The notes under the pieces: generated by a model
What the model was told of the DNA's origin: nothing
The model's database searches: none
What the model saw: the letters and a program-made list of their open reading frames with translations, nothing else
Position numbers and translations under genes: made by a program
In this document: positions 35,101-41,456 of the stretch, one piece after another
Layout: every line of letters begins with the position of its first letter
Numbering within the stretch: position 1 is the first letter of the stretch
From: a virus
DNA length: 50,705 nt
Virus record (IMG/VR): IMGVR_UViG_3300025769_000013
Span: 1-50,705 of that record
Reading direction: 5' to 3' (one strand)

Positions 35101-37933
35101 CTGGATGGGCGAAACTGAGCCCACCATCCGCGTGGAAGTGGAAGCTGCAGATGACGCCACTCTTGATCAGGCTCGTCGCCGCATCAACGCCCTGGGTGCC
35201 ATCTTCGATCAGGATGAGGTCCACGAATTTCAGAGGGCGAGCATGGGTGACAATGATCAATTTGGGGTAACTCCAGGGGCAGTAGATCAATTCCAACCCT
35301 TCGCCCGTATCTTTGTAGAGGATCCATCCAATCCAGGAAGAAAACTTGACTGGAGCGAACTGGAACCTTATCGTGCTCAAACTGATCTTCTAGGAGCCTC
35401 ATTTGATGGAAACGAAATTTTTGTTTACGGAGTTGATGGTAACGAGAAGGTATTTCTCCAAAATGTAAAAAAACTTGAGCAACTGATCCAAAATGGGAAC
35501 CTTAGCCGAATTCAAAAAACTTCTGAATACGGAGCAATCCGTCTTAGGAGGGCCAGCAGGGATATGGGTAGACCCGAAACCCGAGGATACCAAGAAAGTG
35601 CATTTTCGGATGGTCCAGTATCCCAAGAAGGACAACCAGGCGATAAAGGACTCCGCTCCGACCTCGCCCTCCGAGTCTTAAAGTTTACAGGGGGACGCAT
35701 CCTCTCACCCAAAGACGCCAAGCGATCCCTCTTCGTAGGGAAAGATCTCACTCCCGAGCAGGTCGAGCTCCAGATCAAGATCGCTGACCACTACGAACAG
35801 GCTCCAGTCAATGACATGGACCGCCCGATTGTGCAACGTGCTTACCGAGCTCTCCAGAAAGAACTCGTGGATCAATATAAGGCAATCGTCGAAGGGATGG
35901 AGATCATTGGAGTCCCCTGGAGACGCAAAAAGGACGGAGAGTGGATTGAGGGTGATATCTACCCAAGTTCCAAGGAAGCAGTCCGAGATATCCGCCAGAA
36001 CAATCGGATGGAATACCTCCTAACCGACCCCGATGCATTTGGACCCCAGGGAGAAGACTTCTCAGGACACCCACTCCTGGAAGACTCTGGAATTGAAGTC
36101 ATGCTCCAGGATGCGGAAACCGGAGAGCTCCGGCCCTACTCCGCCAATTACAACGATATTCTCCGAGTCGTCCATGACGTCATCGCTCACGGACTTTATA
36201 CTGACCAATTTGGCCCTATCGGAGAAGAGGGAGCCTACCGCACTCACGCCGTTGTCACTCAGGATCCATTTGCCATTTGGACATTGGCTAACGAGACACG
36301 GAATCAAAACTCCTGGGTCAACTACGGTCCCCAGGTACGTGGCAAAGATGGCCAGCTTATCAAGAAAGGTGAACCCGGGTTCCGGTCGATCCCTGAACGC
36401 GAATTTGCTGAACAGAAAGCCATTCTCCTTCCAGTCGATGACCTCCTGACCGGAGTCCCTGAAATCGATCAGAAAGTTGAATCCCTCAGGGCAATGCTTA
36501 CTCCAGAGGAAGCAATGGGCAGTTTGGCTGAATCAAGTCAGGTCCGATACTACCCTGGCACTGATGATGATGCTATTAGGACTTCAAGTAAGAATATTCT
36601 TACGAATCAATCCTCAAAAGGAACAGTAAATGAAATTGGAGAGGCAGCTACAATCTTCAAGGAGTCCTTCATTGAGCAATTTGGTGAAGTAATGACTGCA
36701 AAAGATATGGGGGATGATCAAATAAAGTGGCTGGCAGATCAATTAGTGCAGGAAGCTTTAGTAGAATTCGATAAAGTTGATAATGCAGTAGATTGGTACA
36801 CAACTGCTGTAGAAGGTATGCTTAAGAAAGCTGAAACTTTGTTTCCAGAAATCTCTGATCGTGGAATTGATTATCATACATTCCTAGCTGCAGTTGCGAT
36901 CACATCCCAGAATCTTGCGGTACGCGACAACCTTGCATATGCAGTCGGTCAGTACGAGTACCGCAAGAAGAATGGTGTCTTTAATTACAAGGAAGATGTT
37001 GGAAGTAAGGCTGAAGCGATTCGTGGAAATTTAAAACTTTTCGATAGACTTATCAAAGAGCTAGGAGAAGAGGATTATATTCAATTTACCCAGAGAGATT
37101 TCACAATAAAAGAGTTATCAAGCGACCTATCAGAAGTCTTGGGCAAGAAAGTAAATATAGCAGGCTATCAATCAGACTCAGTAAAAGGATCTGCGGCATT
37201 CGGTCCAAAGATTGGCCAGGGATTTCTCCAGAATCTCTTGGGCAACTATGACCCTGTAACTGTAGATCTCTGGTTGCGAAGAACATTTGGTCGCTTAACT
37301 GGCGATGCCATTCGGAAAGAATTAACTGTCCAGGATATTGGAAGGTTAGTCTTTGCGTTTAAAAATAGAAGTAATCGAGGTAAGTTTAAATTACCGGAAG
37401 ACATCAATCTGCCAGATTACCTGAAAGGACTTCGACTTGAGGGCTCAGTCACTAAAAGAGGTTCTCAGCATAAGATCACTGGATCCGCATTTAGTCGTCT
37501 ATTTAACCCCAAAACAAAAGAAGGTGCTGCAAGACAAGAAGAACTTCGCCAATTAGGAAAAGTATTAAATTCTGCATGGGAAAGCACGTATAAACGGGAG
37601 GTTCCAAAGCTTGGAAAAGAAGAAGTAGGCAAACGAAAGCCATATTGGGCTTATATTGGAAGCACCTTGAACGGGAAATTTAAACCAGTTGACGCCCCAT
37701 CAAACTTGGAACGAAAGGTTATTACACAAGCGTTTGAGATTGTTCGGAAGCGTCTCAAAGAGGAACATGATCTTGACTTCACTAACGCAGATCTTCAAGC
37801 TCTCCTTTGGTATCCAGAAAAGGATATATGGGGTCACCTCACTGGCGAAAGTGCCGACTCCTTAAAGGAAGACTATTCAACTGCAATGGAGGCAATTCTC
37901 AATGAGCGAAACAGAGCCACAGGAACTGAATGA
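29108..37933 (+). CDS. Giant polyvalent protein (2,941 residues) with HExxH and two ADP-ribosyltransferase-like modules
   Basis: This gene is 17% of the genome. N-terminal 490 residues are unassigned. About 495-567 is coiled coil and 620-650 is a Gly-rich hydrophobic segment. H867-E868-H869-S870-H871 is a zincin HExxH. Two ART-PolyVal-like modules follow: one with GDMETAQKMVDEAAKKAG and WHGT (H1545), one with the same helix and YHGT (H1825). Each is closed by QIKSADPVTYDDAG and a DDIR motif. Then come VHDVIAHG (H2356) with ETRNQNSW (E2396), and a C-terminal domain with KIGQGFLQNLLGNYDPVTVD. It is probably injected to modify host targets. Confidence 0.85.
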   Translation: MGYTDTEKQEILAGVPEDVKNRARQGDRDAIDLIKGKISEWKSVTELPQTQTQAPKTLSDRSRVIDLANQDNFNWDEISGLIDSGKLTDEVVEFFASEGYGLEQSLTGGRIINIGKKGNYISSPQGRMLSKLGESISSVVTIPWRGLGDNDPTSMSKDDFYRYLLKQPKDDWARTGVEKLIRKQLQERQQEEQKAYALHGEDANVDMHGKAGALSQKNEIPAPTPQDWFPEKFLKSEDGSYSANKSELKRYKSVILENDPYAASQVEQLTGRAVADFYYAKKEEDSQMLERLNQLQAEGRTHLHDPEVYDWFVRRGMEKTQDITLGQAIDAGWDILGQVWQGLVGSEDGSGIIKEFGDTVFKDDAAEYQEFDELVGESFRALGSDYQLLSENAGGYFLDLIEKADDKDSPEAQELYRKAKSERNRKFQLRALSNQAVYARASQSLALSQGKNPQQMQKNILTGTFTFDPMNFVPMGGVSKKGAEATLRAGVNTLNDGALKTAKIAADEASKAISDAQKVLIDAKKAGDGAAIQSAKKTYDDALKQYDNAEKALKEASTKVDNIYQELLEAGMPKLSGKALEMMGAAGEWIMKKGDEALDNIAVKIAPGMADDTRRLLEGGVKVGVAATLGGASLGTVGAVVGGVLLGSPVARALARDMRLMGSHIALGARLQPLHRALQATTDAGGNVISPASFGTRVAARGYEAAFPFVDPVARLGSRVVKGVASVQTAEAMAIQSAIGYLGSGGTWQGAVTGATMGFGMAGSFGAAGALTPFGSQKQVNQLAATNARHYRDMLKGTPTGDEFAKLPFEDQKAIAWAMGGFTDTALKIINDPNAPAGAYNPARNEININTGRREWTKEFARNVAKHEHSHYIARHVGVREKILKTLLADDFSLQSGIFAKKGKDGKALYKLDRDTIREIMRKNTQGKSVDEVMQELGLSREAVESLGQVLTVGDRRRNDVYIETTDDFKDITNTYLSKLAASNPFAAIDLINKGERYVQEYIAEEIFAEQGAAEIANYTPAYAKSFRRAAWRKDLDAALSNPRFSGRKASVLGRIGALFGSDQKINSSILGAFDSIPEFKEIFDGYNHSRSMNRDMQLAESNADGLAPSEILDPRDWDASVSTPSTESLKAWVANGMLDVDPKTGVPKGIEVQADGSWRVRDPNLIRQSAKNADKAAKEFGSEIKDWLEDNTQPPKSAQEIKDSIDSQAPPRSQAEKDALDEVKKKIDGGVKQDIEKEIRVQKSQSVQATKDYLDDVSQIIDDNMADDDVVAPRTTIDGRTIIAGRYLPEDLLTHLEKSGRFNPHQLQNLRNLNQYLKDGLHATPITVMYQSTMRAGKAKPIAAAEKTVYVTGFEVTQQGNFIYRIWNIDKIMTNGAKKMNSKIGKQLYNGDIGQFNQDVYTYFNNYAKGLPGATGLSATKRDFIRKAIGLADPNTSSNSGRTPNPYAWNVQPLKDAKDTALNSYRLDRTNWIDLGNPRMKKPLDAPLTSREGPNPGSYQRIRENYHPGDIDYLDAVESGDMETAQKMVDEAAKKAGWTVLAWHGTTQGALKGNKFDPSKQQRGFITSAGYFTTDKRAAAGYATSGGAGHYPKGSKERKALEGGERPYDPSLYRVYLKGDWWKGDIDTDALVEAVNTVNNKGIADEFDLEWTSTWDDKEGYASRTDSYPDVVFDTPEEWLRDFVEKGEFDSYVGNDTDAIGSESPIAFVFSNWEVGKEYLNITKKDGVTYFDKETTEVDAFSDNATTYVPTNPNQIKSADPVTYDDAGSVIPLSERFNPKSDDIRYHPGTDSDYLKAVESGDTETAQKMVDEAAKAAGYKVVYHGTTKKGYTNIWKSGKLKPDAEPAVYVTTDSEGGGYGDGTVLRIGIKEGRLEIDDEFPGGREDYRVEVGYQGEIQIKSADPVTYDDAGNVIPLSERFNPKSDDIRFFPGLDDESTKRAGFNFTAVSDRIPVIRDLYAKKDWEGLREINRSLISHALADIPRSKLKVTTEDIHGVWMGETEPTIRVEVEAADDATLDQARRRINALGAIFDQDEVHEFQRASMGDNDQFGVTPGAVDQFQPFARIFVEDPSNPGRKLDWSELEPYRAQTDLLGASFDGNEIFVYGVDGNEKVFLQNVKKLEQLIQNGNLSRIQKTSEYGAIRLRRASRDMGRPETRGYQESAFSDGPVSQEGQPGDKGLRSDLALRVLKFTGGRILSPKDAKRSLFVGKDLTPEQVELQIKIADHYEQAPVNDMDRPIVQRAYRALQKELVDQYKAIVEGMEIIGVPWRRKKDGEWIEGDIYPSSKEAVRDIRQNNRMEYLLTDPDAFGPQGEDFSGHPLLEDSGIEVMLQDAETGELRPYSANYNDILRVVHDVIAHGLYTDQFGPIGEEGAYRTHAVVTQDPFAIWTLANETRNQNSWVNYGPQVRGKDGQLIKKGEPGFRSIPEREFAEQKAILLPVDDLLTGVPEIDQKVESLRAMLTPEEAMGSLAESSQVRYYPGTDDDAIRTSSKNILTNQSSKGTVNEIGEAATIFKESFIEQFGEVMTAKDMGDDQIKWLADQLVQEALVEFDKVDNAVDWYTTAVEGMLKKAETLFPEISDRGIDYHTFLAAVAITSQNLAVRDNLAYAVGQYEYRKKNGVFNYKEDVGSKAEAIRGNLKLFDRLIKELGEEDYIQFTQRDFTIKELSSDLSEVLGKKVNIAGYQSDSVKGSAAFGPKIGQGFLQNLLGNYDPVTVDLWLRRTFGRLTGDAIRKELTVQDIGRLVFAFKNRSNRGKFKLPEDINLPDYLKGLRLEGSVTKRGSQHKITGSAFSRLFNPKTKEGAARQEELRQLGKVLNSAWESTYKREVPKLGKEEVGKRKPYWAYIGSTLNGKFKPVDAPSNLERKVITQAFEIVRKRLKEEHDLDFTNADLQALLWYPEKDIWGHLTGESADSLKEDYSTAMEAILNERNRATGTE
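33644..33724 (+). repeat. ART module entry repeat, copy 1
   Basis: This stretch encodes DYLDAVESGDMETAQKMVDE and matches 34487-34567 with only scattered substitutions. It marks the start of the first ADP-ribosyltransferase-like module. Confidence 0.8.
34376..34463 (+). repeat. Module-end repeat, copy 1
   Basis: This stretch encodes IKSADPVTYDDAG followed by VIPLSERFNPKSDDIR, and matches 34805-34892 closely, with mostly synonymous differences. It closes the first ART-like module. Confidence 0.8.
34487..34567 (+). repeat. ART module entry repeat, copy 2
   Basis: It encodes DYLKAVESGDTETAQKMVDE and is the second copy of 33644-33724, opening the shorter second ART-like module. Confidence 0.8.
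34805..34892 (+). repeat. Module-end repeat, copy 2
   Basis: It is the second copy of 34376-34463 and closes the second ART-like module. Together the four repeats show that the two modules arose by duplication or recombination within the gene. Confidence 0.8.
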
Positions 37934-38048
37934 AGTACTGCTTGAAATGACTGATGAGCAGTTAGGTCAATTTGCATCCAAGATTAAAGAGAAACTCGCA
38001 AAGGACCGCGAAAATAATCAGGAATCAAAAAAGATTCCTAAGTACTAA
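37902..38048 (+). CDS. Small acidic helical protein
   Basis: ATG 37902 with GGAGG nine bases upstream opens a 48-codon frame ending at TAA 38046-38048. It overlaps the end of the giant gene by 32 bases in another frame. The product begins MSETEPQELNEVLLEMTDEQ and ends KKIPKY; it is a charged amphipathic helix. The ribosome site and placement before a terminator support a real gene. Function is unknown. Confidence 0.55.
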   Translation: MSETEPQELNEVLLEMTDEQLGQFASKIKEKLAKDRENNQESKKIPKY

Positions 38049-38076
38049 AAAGCCCCGACTCGGAGTGAGTCGAGGC
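38047..38076 (-). terminator. Terminator for the serine recombinase transcript
   Basis: On the minus strand a 10-bp stem with one mismatch (38067-38076 with 38052-38061, 5-base loop) is followed by TTTTT. It lies between convergent transcripts and may also weakly stop plus-strand ones. Confidence 0.7.
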
Positions 38077-38080
38077 CATT

Positions 38081-38096
38081 ACGTCTAACTAGACGT
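38081..38096. repeat. Small perfect inverted repeat
   Basis: ACGTCT-AACT-AGACGT is a perfect 6-bp hairpin just beside the terminator. It may reinforce termination or bind a regulator. Confidence 0.45.
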
Positions 38097-38107
38097 CTAA
38101 ATCATGT

Positions 38108-38428
38108 CTAAGCTATGACCTGTACCTGGTAGACGTTCACCTTCCCGGATTCGGACTTACCACGCACATTCACGTACCGGATTGAATCATCCTCCCCCAT
38201 CAAGGAGAACCATTTCCCGATCAATAGGTTAGAGTGAGTGATGCCTACCTTGAACTGCTGACAAGTATCCCGGAACTGTGCAGCGGTCCCTTCCCAGTAA
38301 CGAACGCCAGGATACTGCTCATGGAACTCTGAGCAGAAGGATTTGAGAGCCGCAAAGAACCCGAGGTTTGGAAGGAACCCTGGAAGTTCATCCTGGTGCA
38401 GTCGTGGAGGTTCTGGCTTGGTGACCAA
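38108..38428 (-). CDS. Hypothetical protein downstream of, and in frame with, the serine recombinase
   Basis: The 106-residue product starts at TTG 38428 and is followed by a terminator. The same frame is open upstream to the recombinase stop codon at 38494-38492, giving 21 more codons (beginning TFTLPIPLPEQAELQ). It is therefore either a separate gene with a TTG start or a C-terminal extension reached by readthrough. The body (YWEGTAAQFRDTCQQFKVGI) looks like a small helical domain, perhaps a winged helix. No family is assigned. Confidence 0.5.
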   Translation of the reverse strand: MVTKPEPPRLHQDELPGFLPNLGFFAALKSFCSEFHEQYPGVRYWEGTAAQFRDTCQQFKVGITHSNLLIGKWFSLMGEDDSIRYVNVRGKSESGKVNVYQVQVIA

Positions 38429-38491
38429 TTGCTGCTCAAGGAGCTTCTGGAGTTCTGCTTGTTCCGGAAGCGGAATTGGTAGAGTGAAAGT

Positions 38492-39133
38492 TTACGCCGC
38501 CTGTTTGAGGACACGGGCAACGGTGGTGCCGTGCCAGGTGCCACCCTTTGGAGAAGGTACACCCTCGCCATTAAGGATCTCAGCAATCCCACGAATGGAG
38601 ACCTTCTCTTCACGGAGTCCAACAATCTTGGAAATGGTTTCCTGGTCATCGTAGGGTTTCTGACCACCACAGCGACCAGTCTGGGCCTTTACGTGAGCAC
38701 GGGCAGAAGCCAGACGGGCAACAAGCTGACTTTTCTGGAACTCTGCCACTGCTCCGAGGACCTGGCGGATCAGGGTGCGGGTGGAGTCCCCTTCGATGTT
38801 GGTGAGTTCCACACCACTGGTGTCAAATACGGGAATGCCAGCATCTCTGAATTGGGCAAGGATGACCTCCCCTACCAGTAAATCCCGTGCGATACGGTCA
38901 CTGGACTCCACCAGGATGGTGACGCCTTCCTCCACGCTCGCAATAAGGTCAGAGAGACCCTGGCGAGAAAATCCATCAGTGGTTCCACTTACACCTTCAT
39001 CACTGAAGGTCTTAACAATCTTGTATCCATTCGCTTTTGCGAAGGCACGAATGTTTTCTTCCTGACGGGTTAATCCGTTCCCATCGATCTGCCCGATGGA
39101 GGAAACTCTTAAATAGGAAAATGCGATTTTCAT
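38492..39133 (-). CDS. Serine recombinase (resolvase/invertase family)
   Basis: The 213-residue protein has the resolvase catalytic domain: YLRVSS with nucleophile Ser11 (or 12), GLTRQEENIRAFAKANGY, SDEGVSGTTDGFSRQGL, and ESSDRIARDLL carrying catalytic Arg residues. A C-terminal helix-turn-helix (VSIRGIAEILNGEGVPSPKG) binds DNA. Size is that of small resolvases or invertases rather than large serine integrases. ATG 39133 is chosen because the conserved domain begins there. Substrate could be a phage inversion or multimer site near 39186. Confidence 0.9.
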   Translation of the reverse strand: MKIAFSYLRVSSIGQIDGNGLTRQEENIRAFAKANGYKIVKTFSDEGVSGTTDGFSRQGLSDLIASVEEGVTILVESSDRIARDLLVGEVILAQFRDAGIPVFDTSGVELTNIEGDSTRTLIRQVLGAVAEFQKSQLVARLASARAHVKAQTGRCGGQKPYDDQETISKIVGLREEKVSIRGIAEILNGEGVPSPKGGTWHGTTVARVLKQAA

Positions 39134-39185
39134 GTACACGATAATCAGTAAGTTATGTGTACAGATCAACCTAAAAAACAGCATT

Positions 39186-39461
39186 GGGTTACTTTTTGGA
39201 GTAACCCGACCCTACTTATCCCTTTGATAGAAATGGATATCTTTGGTTTCCGGAGCCGAAAATCTGGGTTCGAGTCCCGGCGGGAGCACCAAGTCACTAA
39301 TAGAGCGGGAAACCGCTTAAATAAAGGGATCAAGAAGGAGATAGTTGACGAATCGGGTTACTTTCAACAGGGTCAAGAGAGTCAAAAAGTACAAGAAAAA
39401 GTAACCCAAAAAGTAACCCAAGGGCATTTTTTGAGGGTTGGGTTACTTAATTTAGTAACCC
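39186..39461. promoter_or_regulatory. Seven GGGTTACT octamers around the attachment core (arm-type sites or operators)
   Basis: GGGTTACT occurs at 39186, 39355 and 39440, and its complement AGTAACCC at 39200, 39400, 39412 and 39454. The outermost pairs, 39186-39207 and 39440-39461, are inverted repeats of identical geometry (8-6-8). Two copies lie left and five right of the tRNA-like core. That is the architecture of integrase arm sites, though a regulator that controls both recombinase genes would bind the same way. The last copy lies seven bases before the integrase ATG. Confidence 0.8.
39217..39291 (+). other. attP: attP-like core: 3' part of tRNA-Arg(CCG)
   Basis: From the D-arm onward a tRNA can be read: D-stem GATA/TATC, anticodon stem TTGGT/GCCGA with loop TTCCGGA and anticodon CCG (39250-39252). 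A 4-base variable loop follows, then T-arm CTGGG-TTCGAGT-CCCGG, acceptor CGGGAGC, A, and CCA (39289-39291). The 5' acceptor strand (TATCCCT) pairs only in its middle, so this is not an intact gene. A tRNA 3' end beside a tyrosine integrase is the classic attP core that restores the host tRNA on integration. Confidence 0.82.
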
Positions 39462-39468
39462 AAATTCT

Positions 39469-40518
39469 ATGACCAAAAAAATAAAAATTTACAGACTCCT
39501 TGATCGCTCGAAACAAAAACTTGGCAAGAAATGTTTCGGAGTTCGGGTCAAAGTGGATGGGGCAAAGCCATTCGCCAAATTCTTTTACACACAACTAGAA
39601 AGAGAAACGTGGGTTGATGAATGGAAGATTGAACGCGAAGAAGGCGTCTTTGAAGTTGTATCAAGCAAAGGCAATACAACCACACAAAGTCGTTCGCTCC
39701 ACTGGGCTATTGATGAGTATTTGTCCTATGGAGAGAAAAAAGGCTGGAGGAGTCACACGATTCGCACCAGAAAGCATCGTTTGGGGGAATTAGGAAAGTT
39801 CTTTGGCGATGTAGGGATGAAGACCATTGAGCGGAAAGATGTCATCAAATTCATTGAGAAGTCAGCAGCCACCAATGTTCTCCGTAAGGCCTGGTGCAGT
39901 GACACAGTCTCCTTCTTTAATTGGTGTGGAAATGAAGACCAGGGGCGGACTTGGTTACCACCATACAAGTTTTCCAAGCTTCAATGGACCCGACTCGCCG
40001 AGGATGAGACTGGAGTTGGGATACTATATCCTGATGAAGCCGAGGATATACTAAATGGCATTTTACCAAAATACCGTGCAGGGATGGCGTTGGCTCTATT
40101 TGCCGGAATTCGCCCAATGGGGGAACTGGATCGTTTACGCTGGGATGATATTCACTTTCGCAGGCAACGTATCATTATTGAAGGGAAAGTATCAAAGACT
40201 CGGAGACGCCGGGTCCTATCAGACCTTCCTGAAAATCTATGGTCTTGGCTTGAAGCCTATAAAAAAGAAAAGGGTCCAGTGATCCATAGTTATTCCGGTT
40301 TCACCCAGGCCCGATACCGGGCTTGTAAGCGTCTCGGTATTAAATATCCACCAGATGGAGCCCGACACTCCTTTGCGAGTTATGGATACTGGCGTGGTGA
40401 AGAATGGTGCCGGAGGACGATGGGGCATACTGCGACCTCCGATGTCTTTCACCGGGTCTACGTGGATGCAGGTCCTAGTCAGGCTGAGTCAGAGGAATAC
40501 TTTGGTATTCTGCCTTAG
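39469..40518 (+). CDS. int: Tyrosine integrase
   Basis: The 349-residue protein has an N-terminal arm-binding-like part, a core-binding SAM-like domain (about 75-165) and a catalytic domain. Arg215 lies in FAGIRPMGELDRLRWDD; a candidate Lys is in the GKVSKTRRRRV hairpin. ARHSFASY carries Arg299, with Asp instead of the usual first His of HxxR. MGHTATSD provides His320, and VYVD the nucleophile Tyr331. It recombines attP with the host tRNA site. Its 3' end overlaps the convergent gene 40475-40885 by 44 bases. Confidence 0.93.
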   Translation: MTKKIKIYRLLDRSKQKLGKKCFGVRVKVDGAKPFAKFFYTQLERETWVDEWKIEREEGVFEVVSSKGNTTTQSRSLHWAIDEYLSYGEKKGWRSHTIRTRKHRLGELGKFFGDVGMKTIERKDVIKFIEKSAATNVLRKAWCSDTVSFFNWCGNEDQGRTWLPPYKFSKLQWTRLAEDETGVGILYPDEAEDILNGILPKYRAGMALALFAGIRPMGELDRLRWDDIHFRRQRIIIEGKVSKTRRRRVLSDLPENLWSWLEAYKKEKGPVIHSYSGFTQARYRACKRLGIKYPPDGARHSFASYGYWRGEEWCRRTMGHTATSDVFHRVYVDAGPSQAESEEYFGILP

Positions 40519-40885
40519 GTTCAAACTCTGGGCATCCATTAAGCACTCCCGCTCTACCTGCCTCCTGCCCAGTAAGTAACCTCTGCAAATTTGCCATTCC
40601 ACGCCAAGCAACACGAGTCGCCTCCTGGATCTCTCGATCCTTGTTGGTGGCAATCTGGGATTCTGCAGCACCGATCAAGTGACGCATCAGAGCGTCTGGT
40701 TCGTCAGTGCTCTTTTCCATCGCCCAGTGCAGAGGTTGCCCAGGACTGTGCTGCTGGTTCCCTTGGTAGGATAGGTTTGCTACCGCCGCAATTGCATGGG
40801 GGAAGTACTTAATAAAACCTGAGTAGATGGGAAATTCTTTACGTTTGTCCGCGTCTTCAGGTAGGGCTGGTGGTAGTGCGTTCAT
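40475..40885 (-). CDS. dATP/dGTP diphosphohydrolase-like protein
   Basis: The 136-residue product matches the phage dGTP/dATP diphosphohydrolase N-terminal family: FPIYSGFIKYFPHAIAAVAN, GQPLHWAMEKSTDEPDALMRHL, and a following helix. The RH and repeated acidic residues would bind metal. Such proteins cut dNTPs and are often linked to altered bases. It is the last gene of the leftward replication operon and overlaps the integrase 3' end convergently. Confidence 0.65.
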   Translation of the reverse strand: MNALPPALPEDADKRKEFPIYSGFIKYFPHAIAAVANLSYQGNQQHSPGQPLHWAMEKSTDEPDALMRHLIGAAESQIATNKDREIQEATRVAWRGMANLQRLLTGQEAGRAGVLNGCPEFEPKAEYQSIPLTQPD

Positions 40886-41052
40886 AGCATCCTCGCGTTT
40901 GCGACCAGTCGTTTAGCTTCTGGTGTGTTTCCAGGAATAACGAATTTCAATTGCTTCTGTGCTGTATGCACTTGTTCTTTCGTGAGTCCAAGCCTTCGAA
41001 GGATTTCTTCAGGTGGCTTGCCGTTGTTGGTTCTACTTTTGTTCTTTCTCAT
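40882..41052 (-). CDS. Small basic protein
   Basis: ATG 41052 opens 56 codons ending at TGA 40884-40882. Both ends share ATGA overlaps with neighbours, which is strong evidence for translation. The product starts MRKNKSRTNNGKPPEEILRR and continues with a helix (TKEQVHTAQKQLKF) that looks like a small helix-turn-helix or helical pair. Function is unknown. Confidence 0.7.
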   Translation of the reverse strand: MRKNKSRTNNGKPPEEILRRLGLTKEQVHTAQKQLKFVIPGNTPEAKRLVANARML

Positions 41053-41321
41053 TTTAGTTTCTTGGTTTGGATATTCAGGTACAGCGAGTCGAGCTTACTG
41101 TGGTTCCTGTAATAGGAAACATTCAGGCAACGAGAGGTAATCTCATATACTCCTGGTTTCACTCCCTGGAGAGCGAGAGAGACAGTGTCTAGTCCTACAT
41201 TGATTGTGTCACCTTTGTTGAGTGACATGAATAGTTGACCCTGTTCTGAATCCACTCGAAGACACTCAGTGGTCTCAGTGCCAGGGAACTCGATGTTGAT
41301 CTGGATGTTGTGGTATCTCAT
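41049..41321 (-). CDS. Small beta-rich hypothetical protein
   Basis: The 90-residue product is predicted to be mostly beta strands (MRYHNIQINIEFPG, LNKGDTINVGLDTVSLALQ). It lies in the leftward operon and is coupled by ATGA to the next gene. No family is recognised. Confidence 0.6.
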   Translation of the reverse strand: MRYHNIQINIEFPGTETTECLRVDSEQGQLFMSLNKGDTINVGLDTVSLALQGVKPGVYEITSRCLNVSYYRNHSKLDSLYLNIQTKKLK

Positions 41322-41324
41322 GCC

Positions 41325-41456
41325 TTATTTCGGATGTACGCTGGTCCAAACGCCAGTCTTGAGGTTAACGGTGATGTATCGATATCCACGTCTAACTGGA
41401 TGGCAGTGAGACTTCCTTCTGGGTTTTGGGATTCTAGGACGAGAGGATGCTTTCAT
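41325..41456 (-). CDS. Very small Arg-rich protein
   Basis: ATG 41456 overlaps the stop of the primase-helicase as ATGA and opens 43 codons to TAA 41327-41325. The product begins MKASSRPRIPKPRRKSHCHP and is strongly basic, ending GYRYITVNLKTGVWTSVHPK. The exact overlap and the gap it fills support a gene. A nucleic-acid-binding role is only suggested by charge. Confidence 0.6.
   Translation of the reverse strand: MKASSRPRIPKPRRKSHCHPVRRGYRYITVNLKTGVWTSVHPK

Noticed and set aside
39186-39461. CRISPR array
   Set aside because: The repeats are only 8 bases, occur in both orientations and have irregular spacing.
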